Below are positions 42,980-53,415 of a stretch of 64,000 nucleotides of DNA, piece by piece. Each line of letters begins with the position of its first letter. The stretch's first letter is position 1. This DNA comes from an uncultured Marvinbryantia sp. (GTDB lineage: Bacteria > Bacillota > Clostridia > Lachnospirales > Lachnospiraceae). The stretch covers positions 58,952-122,951 of the forward strand of contig CALDMO010000017.1 of assembly GCA_937915375.1 (NCBI GenBank), read 5' to 3'. The position numbers were made by a program, and so were the translations under genes. The notes beneath the pieces were generated by a model. The model had not been told where the DNA came from. It was given only the letters and a program-made list of their open reading frames with translations, and made no database searches.

Positions 42980-44572
42980 TTAGTGAATTGGCAAAAACTG
43001 TCCGACAATTGCCTCAGCCGTTTTCATACCATCCATCGCAGCCGAAGTAATGCCTCCCGCATAGCCAGCGCCCTCGCCGCATGGATAAAACCCAAATATT
43101 TTTGCCATACGGCTCTCTCCTCTTGTAATACGCACCGGAGAAGAGGTACGGCTCTCAACGCCGAGCAGCAACGCGTCTTTTCGGGAAAATCCGGCGATTT
43201 TGTTTTCAAACTGCCGAATCCCTTCTTCCAGTCCATTTCCGATAAATTCCGGGAGCACTCCGCGAAGGTTTGCCAGCTGATAAGCTCCTTTGGTGCAGGG
43301 AAGCACTTCCCCGAACGCAGTACTCTCCTTTTTCCGACAGAAATCACTAAACAGCTGAACCGGAATGCGGCCTTCTCCAGCGCGGTAAGCACTCTTTTCC
43401 AATCTGCGTTGAAATTCGACACCGGCAAGTACATCCGCAGAGCCAAAATCCTGTGGGGTTACTGTAATAACGATCGCGCTGTTGGCATTGCGGCTGTCGC
43501 GCGCCTGATAACTCATTCCGTTTACCGCCAGCATTTTTTCTTCTGAAGACGCATTGACTACATAGCCGCCCGGACACATACAAAATGAATAGATTCCTCG
43601 TCCGTCCGAAAGCTTTCCAGTCAATTTATAATCAGCCGCAGCAAGATGCGTACGACCAGACGCACCGTACTGTGAACGATCGATCATCTCCTGCGGATGT
43701 TCCATACGCACGCCGACTGCAAACGGTTTCGGCTCCAGTAAAAGCGGATGTTTCGTCAGCATAGCAAACGTATCTCTGGCACTGTGACCGATTGCCGCAA
43801 CAAACACCTCACAAGCAATTCGTTCGGTCCCATTGACAATAACAGCTTTCATCCGTCCGTCTTCTGTCTCAAGATCTGTCACTTGCGCACCGAAGCGCAC
43901 CTCTCCGCCAAGCCTTTCTATCTCCAGGCGCATATTTTTAACCACATCTCGCAGCACATCCGTGCCGATATGCGGTTTATTGACATAGAGGATTTCCGGA
44001 TGTGCGCCGGCATTGACAAACGTTTCCAACACAAAACGGCTGCACCCCTCGCGATCCTTCACCATTGTGTTCAGCTTGCCGTCCGAAAAGGTTCCGGCTC
44101 CTCCCTCGCCAAACTGGACATTTGACGACGGATCAAGCTTTCCGGTATCCCAGAATTTCTGTACGGTGCGGCTGCGCCTGTCCACATCTTCACCACGCTC
44201 TAAAATAAGCGGCTGATAACCGCATCTGGCCAAAATCAATCCGCAAAATAATCCCGCCGGACCACAGCCGGCAATTACCGGTCGGTGACTCAAACGCTGT
44301 TCTCCCGGCTGCGGATACTGATAAATCGTATCTCTGGCAATGCCAACTGTCGCTTTTTTACATTTTTTCAGGATCGCTTTTTCCTGCGCTGTCTGCACAT
44401 CCAGAACCGCGCTGTAATGAATATCCTGCTTTTTGCGCGCGTCCAGAGAACGGCGCACCAATGTTACCTCCGAAATCTGCTCTAAGGCAATGCGCAGCTC
44501 TCTGGCTGCCGCCTGTTTTAAAGTAACATCGGTATAATCCAGCGGAAGCCGGATCTGTTGTAATCTAAGCAT
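42980..44572 (-). CDS. FAD-dependent protein (COG2509 family)
   Basis: 530 residues from ATG 44572, seven bases after ATGAGGA; ATG two codons upstream is too close to that site. N-terminal about 90 residues form a small basic domain (RLPLDYTDVTLKQAAAREL). The FAD-binding motif is VIAGCGPAGLFCGLILARCG (about 98-117), followed by GGAGTFSDGKLNT and, near the end, GEGAGYAGGITSAAMDGM, the family hallmark. These flavoproteins of unknown function occur next to miaA/mutL genes in Clostridia. The nearby HI0933-type flavoprotein is similar in fold but separate. Confidence 0.88.
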   Translation of the reverse strand: MLRLQQIRLPLDYTDVTLKQAAARELRIALEQISEVTLVRRSLDARKKQDIHYSAVLDVQTAQEKAILKKCKKATVGIARDTIYQYPQPGEQRLSHRPVIAGCGPAGLFCGLILARCGYQPLILERGEDVDRRSRTVQKFWDTGKLDPSSNVQFGEGGAGTFSDGKLNTMVKDREGCSRFVLETFVNAGAHPEILYVNKPHIGTDVLRDVVKNMRLEIERLGGEVRFGAQVTDLETEDGRMKAVIVNGTERIACEVFVAAIGHSARDTFAMLTKHPLLLEPKPFAVGVRMEHPQEMIDRSQYGASGRTHLAAADYKLTGKLSDGRGIYSFCMCPGGYVVNASSEEKMLAVNGMSYQARDSRNANSAIVITVTPQDFGSADVLAGVEFQRRLEKSAYRAGEGRIPVQLFSDFCRKKESTAFGEVLPCTKGAYQLANLRGVLPEFIGNGLEEGIRQFENKIAGFSRKDALLLGVESRTSSPVRITRGESRMAKIFGFYPCGEGAGYAGGITSAAMDGMKTAEAIVGQFLPIH

Positions 44573-44616
44573 AATCATTCCTCATTCAAACATATTCGTT
44601 TACACGCCACTGTAAG

Positions 44617-45906
44617 TTACTGTATCATACAGCTTACGCCCGCAAGATGTCCGCTGCTCCACGCCCACTGTAGGTTATAGCCGCCGCAGATGCCGTCCAC
44701 ATCGAGCACCTCCCCTGCAAAATAAAGACCGGAGTGCAGCCGAGATTCCATTGTGCAGGTATCGATCTCTGCCAGATCCACGCCGCCCTGACAAACCTGC
44801 GCCTGTTCATAGGACTGTGTTCCAATAACGGTAAGCGGCAGATTCGTCAAAAGCTTCGCCAATTCCTCTGCCTTTTGCGGAAACTGCTTTTGTGCCTTCT
44901 CACCCGGTTTTATTTTTAGACGTTCCAGAATCGGCACAATTGCTTTTTTCGGCAGCAGTCCATACAAAAACTCTTCACAGCTTCCATCAGTACTGCGCTG
45001 CCGCAAATGTGCCAACAGATCCTCTCTGCTCCATTTCGGAAACAGATTAATGCTGACAGTAACTTTTCTTCCTGCGTTTAACGCTGCCGCGGCATAACGG
45101 CTAAGTTGAAACACCACAATACCGGAAATTCCATAATCGGTCCACTGCAGCTCGCCGGATTCCAGATATTGTTCTTCCTCTGTACATATATTCTTATCCA
45201 TCGGATAATTTTGGTCTATTTCGCTGTTTTTCTGATAAGCAAAGCGCGGCAGATTCTCAACTGTCAGTTTAATCTCTGCCGCCATTCGCAGACCGGAAAG
45301 TTTTCGTATCCACGCTTCTTTTATTTTTAACGGTACAAGCGCCGGGAGCGGCGTCAGTACGGTATGTCCCAACTTTTCTGCCAACGCATAGGTATTTCCA
45401 TCCGAACCAGTCGCAGATGCTGCCTTAGAGCCGCCTGTCAAAATAACCGCATCTGCCTCATACGTCCAACCCTGCGTCCGCACCTTCCATCCCTTTTTAT
45501 CCCGGAAGAGTTCCTGCACCTTTTCCGTACATTTCAGTTTTACCGATCGTTTTTTTAATTCCCGCTGCAGTACATCTAACACGGACGATGCTTGTCCGGA
45601 ATATGGATATACATATCCGTCACGCTCCATCGTCAATAGCCCCAGATGTTCAAAAAAAGCCAGCGTTTCCGCAACGGAAAATGTATCGATTACTTTTTGA
45701 ACTGCTTTCGGGTGCACGCTTCGGTAAGCATCCGATCGCTTCTGATCCAAATTTGTCAGATTACATCTGCCGCTTCCGGTAATCAGCAGCTTTTTGCCCG
45801 GTTTTTCCATTCTTTCTAAAAGGGTAACCGGGGCTCCGCATTCAGCGGCTGTAATAGCCGCCATCATACCAGAAGCGCCGGCTCCGATCACAACGACTTT
45901 CTTCAT
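44617..45906 (-). CDS. HI0933-family FAD-dependent oxidoreductase
   Basis: 429 residues. The FAD motif is VIGAGASGMMAAITAAECG (about 5-23); GKKLLITGSGRCNLTN is the diagnostic HI0933/YhiN signature; the C-terminal GLYFAGEVLDVDGICGGYNLQWAWSSG binds the cofactor. The substrate is unknown. It is one base from the downstream end of the methionine gamma-lyase-like gene, so co-transcribed. Confidence 0.92.
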   Translation of the reverse strand: MKKVVVIGAGASGMMAAITAAECGAPVTLLERMEKPGKKLLITGSGRCNLTNLDQKRSDAYRSVHPKAVQKVIDTFSVAETLAFFEHLGLLTMERDGYVYPYSGQASSVLDVLQRELKKRSVKLKCTEKVQELFRDKKGWKVRTQGWTYEADAVILTGGSKAASATGSDGNTYALAEKLGHTVLTPLPALVPLKIKEAWIRKLSGLRMAAEIKLTVENLPRFAYQKNSEIDQNYPMDKNICTEEEQYLESGELQWTDYGISGIVVFQLSRYAAAALNAGRKVTVSINLFPKWSREDLLAHLRQRSTDGSCEEFLYGLLPKKAIVPILERLKIKPGEKAQKQFPQKAEELAKLLTNLPLTVIGTQSYEQAQVCQGGVDLAEIDTCTMESRLHSGLYFAGEVLDVDGICGGYNLQWAWSSGHLAGVSCMIQ

Positions 45907-47202
45907 TTATTTCTCCAGTGTGACAAGACCTTTATTTACCAGCTGCTGCAAGGAACGAATGATGCCGAGTTTTGCATGCTCCCAGGTTAATCCTCCCTGG
46001 AAATACGCCGCGTACGGTTCTTTTAACGGACCATCTGCACTCAGTTCAATAGAAGATCCCTGAATAAAAGCACCTGCCGCCATAATAACATTGCTGTCAT
46101 AGCCAGGCATTGCCCAAGGTTCCGGTGTCACATAGCTATCCACCGGCGCTGCCGCCTGAATACCCTCGCAGAAAGCAATCAACCCTTCCGGCGTACCGAA
46201 TTCCACTGCCTGAATAATATCATGACGACTCTCCTGTCCGTTTGGCACTACCTTAAAACCAAGTTTCTCATAAATATTTGCCGCAAAGATTGCACCCTTT
46301 AAAGCGCCCGCTGTAACAGTCGGCGCAAGAAAAAGTCCCTGAAAGAAACTGCGGTTTACACCAAGTGACGCTCCAACCTCCTTGCCAAGTCCCGGGGATG
46401 TCAGGCGATATGCCGCGTTTTCGATGCAACGTTTTGTTCCGGCAATATAGCCGCCGATCGGCGCCAGTCCGCCGCCCGGATTTTTAATCAAAGAACCAAC
46501 GATCATATCTGCGCCGAAATCACTCGGTTCTATCGTTTCTACAAATTCACCATAACAGTTATCTACCATTACGATGATATCTTCACGGATTTCTTTCACA
46601 AACCGAACCGCCTCCGCAATCTGTGACACCGAGAGCGTCGGGCGCGTCTGATAGCCTTTGGAACGCTGAATCTCTACAAGCTTTGTCTGAGGCCCAACTG
46701 CTTTTTTGATTCCTTCAAAATCAAAGCCGCCGTCTGCCAACAGATCTACCTGTTTATAAGTCACACCGTATTCCGCCAGTGAACCATTCGACGGACGGAT
46801 ACCGATCACTTCTTCCAATGTGTCATACGGCTTTCCGGAAATCGAAATCATCTCATCCCCCGGTCGCAGATTTCCCGCCAATGCGGTCGCAAGCGCATGC
46901 GTGCCGCAAGTAATCTGCGCGCGCACCAGCGCTGCTTCCGTATGAAAAACAGCCGCATATACTTCTTCCAACGTGTCACGGCCAATATCATCATAACCGT
47001 ATCCCGTACCGGAGCCGAAGCATTCTGCGCTGACCCGGCATTTCTGCATGGCGCTGATAACTTTTAACTGATTAAATTCTGCTGTTTCATCAATCTCTGC
47101 AAAACGTTTTTTTAACGTCTCCTCTATTTTATGCGCGAACCGGTAAACCTCCGGCTGAATGCCCAACTCGCGATACATTCCTTCCAGTGTGCTCATTGAC
47201 AT
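45907..47202 (-). CDS. PLP-dependent enzyme, methionine gamma-lyase family (COG4100)
   Basis: 431 residues. Fold type I PLP enzyme; GSGTGYGYDDIGRDTLEEVYA and VRAQITCGTHALATALAG are the cofactor-binding N-terminal part, VDNCYGEFVE the Asp motif and GSLIKNPGGGLAPIGGYIAG the lysine that forms the Schiff base (about residue 250). The family was long called aluminium-resistance protein; its reaction is unproven. It overlaps miaA by ten bases. Confidence 0.9.
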   Translation of the reverse strand: MSMSTLEGMYRELGIQPEVYRFAHKIEETLKKRFAEIDETAEFNQLKVISAMQKCRVSAECFGSGTGYGYDDIGRDTLEEVYAAVFHTEAALVRAQITCGTHALATALAGNLRPGDEMISISGKPYDTLEEVIGIRPSNGSLAEYGVTYKQVDLLADGGFDFEGIKKAVGPQTKLVEIQRSKGYQTRPTLSVSQIAEAVRFVKEIREDIIVMVDNCYGEFVETIEPSDFGADMIVGSLIKNPGGGLAPIGGYIAGTKRCIENAAYRLTSPGLGKEVGASLGVNRSFFQGLFLAPTVTAGALKGAIFAANIYEKLGFKVVPNGQESRHDIIQAVEFGTPEGLIAFCEGIQAAAPVDSYVTPEPWAMPGYDSNVIMAAGAFIQGSSIELSADGPLKEPYAAYFQGGLTWEHAKLGIIRSLQQLVNKGLVTLEK

Positions 47203-48146
47203 GACGCAATCTTCCTCTTTTCTATTTCGTTTTTCATTTCCTCTAATATTGCTTCCTCATTTGAATACTCTTCACGGTTTAACCAGATAATCCCACGTTC
47301 CCGTTTAAACCAGGTCAGCTGTCGTTTGGCAAAATGACGCGTATCCCGCTTCAAACGGTAAACAGCTTCTTCCAGCGTACTTGCTCCATTTAGATAATCA
47401 AGAATTTCCTTATAGCCAAGTCCTTGCATAGACACCATATCCCGTGTATAGCCTTTTTGCTGCAGACGCTTTACTTCTTCCAATAAGCCATTTTCCAGCA
47501 TCTGATCAACACGACGGTTAATGCGCTCATACAGTATCTGCCGTTCCTGATTTAAAACAAAATACACAGCATTATACGGGGGTTCTTTTTCCCGCTCTCT
47601 GGCATTATGCTCCGAGATTGGTTCCCCGCTTTCCTTGTAGTATTCCAGTGCACGTATCACACGTTTGACGTTGTTTTCATGAATCTCTGCGGCTGCCTTC
47701 GGATCGACCTTCTGCAGCATCTGATGCAGATGCGCGGCGCCTTTTTCACGGGCCAGACGTTCCATTTCCTGCCGCCATGTCCCATCGCTTTCATTAGCTG
47801 TAAAATCAATATCGTAGAGCACTGCCTGAATATAAAAACCGGTTCCTCCTACCAAAATCGGAACTTTCCCTTTTTTCCAGATCTGCTGCATATATTTTTT
47901 CGCCAGCTGTTGAAACAGCACCACATGAAATTCTTCATCCGGTTCCAGCTCGTCGATCAGATAATGAGGCACCCCCTGCATTTCTTCCGGCATAATTTTT
48001 GCAGAACCAATATCCATTCCCTTATACACCTGCATGGAATCCGCAGAAATAATCTCTCCATCCACAGCTTTGGCAAGCGCGATAGACAGCGCTGTTTTTC
48101 CGACCGCCGTCGGCCCGGTTAATATGATAAGCGGTTTCTTTTCCAT
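47193..48146 (-). CDS. miaA: tRNA dimethylallyltransferase
   Basis: 317 residues. It adds the isopentenyl group to A37 of tRNAs reading UNN codons. P-loop GPTAVGKTALSIALA, DSMQVYKGMDIGSAK, VGGTGFYIQA (catalytic region) and KRDTRHFAKRQLTWFKRE near the C terminus are all typical. It lies between mutL and the gamma-lyase-like gene, the standard mutS-mutL-miaA order. Confidence 0.97.
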   Translation of the reverse strand: MEKKPLIILTGPTAVGKTALSIALAKAVDGEIISADSMQVYKGMDIGSAKIMPEEMQGVPHYLIDELEPDEEFHVVLFQQLAKKYMQQIWKKGKVPILVGGTGFYIQAVLYDIDFTANESDGTWRQEMERLAREKGAAHLHQMLQKVDPKAAAEIHENNVKRVIRALEYYKESGEPISEHNAREREKEPPYNAVYFVLNQERQILYERINRRVDQMLENGLLEEVKRLQQKGYTRDMVSMQGLGYKEILDYLNGASTLEEAVYRLKRDTRHFAKRQLTWFKRERGIIWLNREEYSNEEAILEEMKNEIEKRKIASCQ

Positions 48147-48161
48147 TTTTGTTCTCCTCTG

Positions 48162-50207
48162 TCAGACGATCCGTTTAAATTTACGCTCAATATCATATTT
48201 TGACATCGAAATAATCGTCGGTCTGCCGTGCGGACAGTTGTAGGGATTTTCCAGAGTCATCAATTCATCAATCAACGCATGGATTTCCGCCGTGGAAAGT
48301 CTTGCGTTTCCCTTCACTGCCGCTTTGCAGGACATGGATGCGATCTTTTCGTCCATGCTTTCTATGGATACTGCATCTGACTGTCCAGACAGGCTATCCA
48401 GCATCTCCAGAAACAATTCTCCATCCGCTAAACCAAACAGATTATCCGGCACGGCGCGCAAGGCATATTCCTTTCCGCCGAACTCCTCAATCTCAAAACC
48501 GATCTCCTCAAAGCGGCTCTGATACTTCTTTAGAACCGCTGTTTCCGCCATGCTAAGCGTTAAAATTACCGGCGGATTGATATTTTGAGAGGTATACTCG
48601 CGTTCCTTTAAAGACTTCATCATCCGTTCATACAGCACCTTTTCATGAGCAGCATGCTGATCGATAATGAAAAGCTTATCCTGAAACTGCACCAGCCAAT
48701 AGGTATCAAAAAGCTGACCGATAATCTGATGCTCTTTGACATTCTCCTTTGACAGCAGCTTACTGTCAAAGAGATTGAGTTGTTCAGGTTTTACCGGATG
48801 CTCCGCCGTCTTACCGGTATCCGGTCTGATATTGTAGGTGTGTTCCGGGATAGCTGTCTTTTTTTCTTTTTCTGTAAGTGTTTCCTGCACGCTGTTCTTT
48901 TTAAGCGGCAGATTTTCTGCTTTTAATGATACTATGCCCGCATATGGATTCTGCTTCAGAAAGTTATGCGCCGCGCCATCACTCTTTACGCTCTGCTCTG
49001 CCGGAATATGTTTCACATCTTCTGCAGTACTTAAACGCTCCGAAACCGGCTGCGCTACCGGTCGCGGCTCAGGCTCTTTTACAGGCTGTACCGCTTTAGG
49101 CATGCACATTTCCATCTGCCTTCGTTTTACCTCAAATGGTTCCGGAACCAGCTGTTTTATCGTTTTCGGCTGTGCCGCAGTTTTTTCCTCTTTGCCAACA
49201 CCGACTTGTACGATCATTTCTCGATTGGTAAGCGCATTTCTTACCGTTTCGTAAACAAAATGATACATCTGCTCATTCTGCGCAAAACGCAATTCCATTT
49301 TCGTCGGATGGACATTAATATCCAATTGATCGCCGTCGATGGTAAACTGCAAGGCTGTAAATGGATATTTATGTTTCATCATAAACGTATGATAGGCATC
49401 CTCAATCCCCTTAGAAATGATATTACTGCGGATGTACCGTCCGTTTACAAAATAATTTTCGTAATTACGGTTGCCGCGTGAAATTACCGGTTTACCGATA
49501 AATCCGCGTATATGAACAAAGTCACATTTTGCGTCTACTTCCACCAGATTTGCCGCGATGTCGCGTCCAAACACGTTATAAATAATGTCTTTTAAATTGT
49601 GATTACCGGAGGTATGCAGCTTTGTCTGTCCGTTAGAAATAAATTTAAAAGAAATCTCCGGATGCGACAGTGCGATACGCTCCACAATATCGCTGATATA
49701 ACCGGCCTCTGTATGCGCCGATTTTAAAAACTTTTTTCTGGCCGGCGTATTATAAAAAATATTGCGTACCAAAAACGTTGTGCCCGACGGCGCCCCGATT
49801 TCCTCGATGATTTTTTCTTTTCCGCCCTCAATCAAATACCGCGTACCTGTCAGACTTTCCGGTGTTTTTGAGATCAATTCTACCTGACAGACCGCCGCAA
49901 TACTAGAAAGCGCCTCACCGCGAAATCCCAGTGATGTCACATCTAAAAGATCCTCAACCACGCGGATTTTACTGGTTGCATGACGCAGAAAAGCGATCGG
50001 GATCTGCTCCGGGGAAATCCCCATTCCATTATCGGTAATGCGGATAAAGGAAATTCCCCCCTCTTTAATTTCGATTGTCACTGCATTGGCTCCGGCATCA
50101 ATCGCATTTTCCACCAGTTCCTTTACAATCGATGCCGGACGTTCGATCACCTCACCGGCCGCAATTTTATCTATCGTACTCTGATCCAGAACTGCAATCT
50201 GATTCAT
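48162..50207 (-). CDS. mutL: DNA mismatch repair endonuclease MutL
   Basis: 681 residues from ATG 50207 behind AAAGGAG; an in-frame start at 50231 overlaps mutS and lacks a site. GHKL ATPase motifs: ELVENAIDAGAN, DNGMGIS, TSLGFRGEALSSIAAV. A variable linker is followed by the C-terminal domain with DQHAAHEKVLYE (about residue 516), the metal-binding endonuclease motif of organisms lacking MutH, and NCPHGRPT near the end. It works with MutS encoded 11 bases upstream. Confidence 0.97.
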   Translation of the reverse strand: MNQIAVLDQSTIDKIAAGEVIERPASIVKELVENAIDAGANAVTIEIKEGGISFIRITDNGMGISPEQIPIAFLRHATSKIRVVEDLLDVTSLGFRGEALSSIAAVCQVELISKTPESLTGTRYLIEGGKEKIIEEIGAPSGTTFLVRNIFYNTPARKKFLKSAHTEAGYISDIVERIALSHPEISFKFISNGQTKLHTSGNHNLKDIIYNVFGRDIAANLVEVDAKCDFVHIRGFIGKPVISRGNRNYENYFVNGRYIRSNIISKGIEDAYHTFMMKHKYPFTALQFTIDGDQLDINVHPTKMELRFAQNEQMYHFVYETVRNALTNREMIVQVGVGKEEKTAAQPKTIKQLVPEPFEVKRRQMEMCMPKAVQPVKEPEPRPVAQPVSERLSTAEDVKHIPAEQSVKSDGAAHNFLKQNPYAGIVSLKAENLPLKKNSVQETLTEKEKKTAIPEHTYNIRPDTGKTAEHPVKPEQLNLFDSKLLSKENVKEHQIIGQLFDTYWLVQFQDKLFIIDQHAAHEKVLYERMMKSLKEREYTSQNINPPVILTLSMAETAVLKKYQSRFEEIGFEIEEFGGKEYALRAVPDNLFGLADGELFLEMLDSLSGQSDAVSIESMDEKIASMSCKAAVKGNARLSTAEIHALIDELMTLENPYNCPHGRPTIISMSKYDIERKFKRIV

Positions 50208-50218
50208 AAATTGCTCCT

Positions 50219-52978
50219 TTAACTCTGCCACCGGTTTTTCAGTCTGCTCTGCAGGCGATTCAGCACATTTAAAGCTTCCAGCGGCGTCAATGTGGAAATT
50301 TCCAGTTCCTTTAATTCATTTAAAACATCCTCGTCACGAACGGTATCAAACAGACTCATCTGATCAAGATCCACCTGATCATATTTTTTGCACTTCGTCC
50401 GGTTTCCCGACGCACTCTCTCTTGTTTCACGCACCGTTTCCGTAATATCATTATCACTCAATTCCTGCACAAGTTCTTTGGCGCGCTCGATCACGCTGTC
50501 CGGCACTCCGGCCAATTTTGCCACCTGAATACCATAGCTTTTATCCGCCCCGCCTTTGACAATTTTACGCAGAAAAACAATATCATCACCACGTTCCTTA
50601 ACAGCGATACAATAATTATTCACACCGGAAAGCTTACCCTCCAGTTCTGTCAATTCGTGATAATGCGTAGCAAACAATGTTTTCGCTCCAAGAAGTCTGG
50701 CGTTGCTGATATGTTCCACCACCGCCCAGGCGATCGAAAGCCCATCGAACGTACTTGTGCCGCGTCCGATCTCATCTAAGATCAACAGACTATTGGAAGT
50801 CGCATTGCGCAGAATATTGGCAACCTCAGTCATTTCCACCATAAATGTACTTTGACCGCTGGCCAAATCATCCGAAGCGCCCACGCGCGTAAAAATACGG
50901 TCAACGATACCGATTTTCGCACTGGCAGCCGGAACAAAAGATCCAATCTGCGCCATCAGCACAATCAACGCGGTCTGTCTCATATAGGTGGATTTTCCGG
51001 CCATATTCGGACCGGTAATAATCGAAATCCGGTTCTTACCGTTATCCAAAAGCGTGTCATTCGCAATAAACATATCATTGGTGATCATTTTTTCTACAAC
51101 AGGATGACGACCGTCACGAATCTGAATCGTGCCCCTGGTATTCATCTTCGGACGCACATAATTATTCTGCTCTGCCACTAGTGAAAGAGAGGCAAACACA
51201 TCTATTCCGGCAATTGCTTTAGCCGTTTTCTGAATACGCAGGATTTCTGCGCCGATCGCATCACGTACTTCGCAGAAAAGATCATATTCCAACGAAACAA
51301 GACGATCTTCAGCGCCAAGAATGATATCCTCCAGTTCTTTTAATTCCGGAGTGATATAGCGTTCTGCATTCGCAAGAGTCTGTTTGCGTGTAAAATAATC
51401 CGGTACCAGATCCTTATAAGAATTTGTCACTTCCAGATAATAACCGAATACACGATTGTATTTTATTTTCAGACCCTTAATACCGGTTTTTTCGCGTTCT
51501 TTTGCTTCCAGTTCAGTAAGCCATGTCTTTCCTTCTGTTTTCGCGTTTCTGAGACGATCGATCTCCTCATGAAAACCTTCGCGAATTATGTTGCCCTCCC
51601 GCACGGAAATCGGCGGCTCTTCCATAATCGCCCGCTCAATCAGACTGCAGAGATCCTGCAGCTCGTCCATATCGTCGCGAATACCGTTTAACAGTTCTCC
51701 TTTAAAATCTCCCAAAAGCAGGCGGATATGCGGCAGCATGGAAAGGGAACTTTTAAATGCAATCAGGTCACGCGGATTGGCAGATTGGTAGCTGATCTTG
51801 CTGATCAAACGCTCCAGATCATAAACCGGATTTAAATATTCACGGATTTCTTCACGCGCAATCGCATTCTGACAAAGTTCTGCAATTGCCTCTTGACGAC
51901 GTTCAATCTCCTCAATATCAATCAAAGGCTGTTCCAGAAAGCTGCGCAACATACGCGCACCCATTGCTGTTTTCGTCTTATCCAGCACCCATAAAAGGGA
52001 ACCCCTCTTCTGTTTTTCACGTAATGTCTCGCAAAGTTCCAGATTACGTCTGGTGGAACTGTCAAGCACCATATATTTACCGCAGATATACGGAGTTAAT
52101 TTCGTCAGATTGGAAATAGACGTTTTCTGCGTTTCTATCAGATATTGCAGCAGTGCTCCGGAAGCAATTACGCCGCAGTTGAAATCCTCCAATCCCAGTC
52201 CGTTAAGGCTTGAAGTCTGAAAATGATCCGTCAGCGCACGGCGGCACAATTCATCATCAAAATACCAGTCTTCTAAGGTATAGACAGTGATACCAAGACG
52301 CAGTTTCAAATCAGACATATCCAGTCCACTCATCATCAGCGACTGATTGCAGATAATCTCCGTCGGTGAAAATTTGCTGATTTCATCGTTCAGTTTGCGC
52401 ACAGTTTCTACTTCCGTTACCAGATAATCGCCTGTGGAAATATCAGCAATGGAGATGCCATAGCGGTCAGACATGCAGACAATACACATCAGATAGTTGT
52501 TGCGCGTCTCATCAAGCGCCATCGTATTCAGATTTGTTCCCGGGGTGACAATACGTACGACATCGCGCTTTACAATCCCCTTGGCTGTTTTCGGATCCTC
52601 CACCTGCTCACAGATAGCTACCTTATAGCCTTTCGATACCAGTTTATTCAGATAATTATCGACAGCATGAAAAGGAACACCACACATAGGTGCCCGCTCC
52701 TCCTGTCCGCAGTTTTTTCCGGTCAGCGTGATCTCCAATTCCCGCGACGCCACAAGGGCGTCCTCAAAAAACATCTCATAAAAATCGCCGAGACGATAAA
52801 ATAAAATACAATCCTGATACTGTTGTTTTGTTTCCAGATACTGTTTCATCATTGGTGTTAATGCACTAACATCGCCCGAAAACCCAGTGTTTATGCGGCT
52901 TTCAGAAGCTCCAGGTATTGATTTGACCACATTTTTACGATAGTTTTTTTCCTCGTTTGTGTTTTTGTTTATACTCAA
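50219..52978 (-). CDS. mutS: DNA mismatch repair protein MutS
   Basis: 919 residues. The mismatch-sensing F-x-E motif lies in GDFYEMFFEDA; Walker A GPNMAGKSTYMRQ is at about 656 and Walker B LLILDEIGRGTSTFDG soon after; ATHYHELTELE is the following switch. The C-terminal segment KNRWQS-like end after EALNVLNRLQ contacts MutL. The reading frame begins about 42 residues before the usual LTPMMKQYL start; the start site (GAGAGG about 15 bases up) is weak and no better internal start is seen, so the N-terminal extension may be real or mis-called. Confidence 0.95.
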   Translation of the reverse strand: MSINKNTNEEKNYRKNVVKSIPGASESRINTGFSGDVSALTPMMKQYLETKQQYQDCILFYRLGDFYEMFFEDALVASRELEITLTGKNCGQEERAPMCGVPFHAVDNYLNKLVSKGYKVAICEQVEDPKTAKGIVKRDVVRIVTPGTNLNTMALDETRNNYLMCIVCMSDRYGISIADISTGDYLVTEVETVRKLNDEISKFSPTEIICNQSLMMSGLDMSDLKLRLGITVYTLEDWYFDDELCRRALTDHFQTSSLNGLGLEDFNCGVIASGALLQYLIETQKTSISNLTKLTPYICGKYMVLDSSTRRNLELCETLREKQKRGSLLWVLDKTKTAMGARMLRSFLEQPLIDIEEIERRQEAIAELCQNAIAREEIREYLNPVYDLERLISKISYQSANPRDLIAFKSSLSMLPHIRLLLGDFKGELLNGIRDDMDELQDLCSLIERAIMEEPPISVREGNIIREGFHEEIDRLRNAKTEGKTWLTELEAKEREKTGIKGLKIKYNRVFGYYLEVTNSYKDLVPDYFTRKQTLANAERYITPELKELEDIILGAEDRLVSLEYDLFCEVRDAIGAEILRIQKTAKAIAGIDVFASLSLVAEQNNYVRPKMNTRGTIQIRDGRHPVVEKMITNDMFIANDTLLDNGKNRISIITGPNMAGKSTYMRQTALIVLMAQIGSFVPAASAKIGIVDRIFTRVGASDDLASGQSTFMVEMTEVANILRNATSNSLLILDEIGRGTSTFDGLSIAWAVVEHISNARLLGAKTLFATHYHELTELEGKLSGVNNYCIAVKERGDDIVFLRKIVKGGADKSYGIQVAKLAGVPDSVIERAKELVQELSDNDITETVRETRESASGNRTKCKKYDQVDLDQMSLFDTVRDEDVLNELKELEISTLTPLEALNVLNRLQSRLKNRWQS

Positions 52979-53107
52979 GTATGAAAACCTCTCTCTAAAA
53001 TTTTATCTCCATCTGCAAAATCAGGTTTCTGTTCCGTATTTTTGAACATATTCAAGTCCGTTTATCATTTTTATCATATCAAGGATATGTGTCGGACACA
53101 CCTCTAT

Positions 53108-53321
53108 TCATTTTATATAGTCGATATATTCTCTTACACGTTCAATCCCATTTACATAGTTATTTAAAGTGGTTGCTTTTACAGAATGCACAACATAAAG
53201 AAGCATCCATTTTTCATACCACTTTGAAACAGAAATTCTAGGATCTTCTGGCCTCATAACGGCCATCTTTTCTTTGATATAATCCTTTTCCTAATTCCAT
53301 ACTATTTAAGTTTTTTCCCAT
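53108..53321 (-). pseudogene. Integrase N-terminal remnant (ICE/phage tyrosine integrase)
   Basis: The minus strand starts with ATG 53321 and reads MGKNLNSMELGKGLYQRKDG then RYEARR, the well-known N terminus of Tn916-like element integrases (AP2-like DNA-binding). After RRS a stop appears; one base further the frame continues EDPRISVSKWYEKWMLLYVV and TTLNNYVNGIERVREYI, the start of the core-binding domain, and ends at 53108-53110. The catalytic part is missing. A scar of an integrated mobile element beside mutS. Confidence 0.72.
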
Positions 53322-53415
53322 AACATCACCAACCTTTCCGATGATAATACATGGCACTAAATATATATTTTAGCACAATAGAAAAAAGCTTTCAAGACTG
53401 CCGTTCTATCCATTT

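Noticed and set aside
42980..45906. Idea that the two neighbouring flavoproteins are a gene duplication
   Set aside because: They share only the FAD-binding Rossmann pattern; signatures and lengths place them in two different families (COG2509 and HI0933).
53088..53100. Palindrome TGTGTC-G-GACACA upstream of mutS
   Set aside because: Could be an operator, but no matching promoter was found and arms are only six bases.
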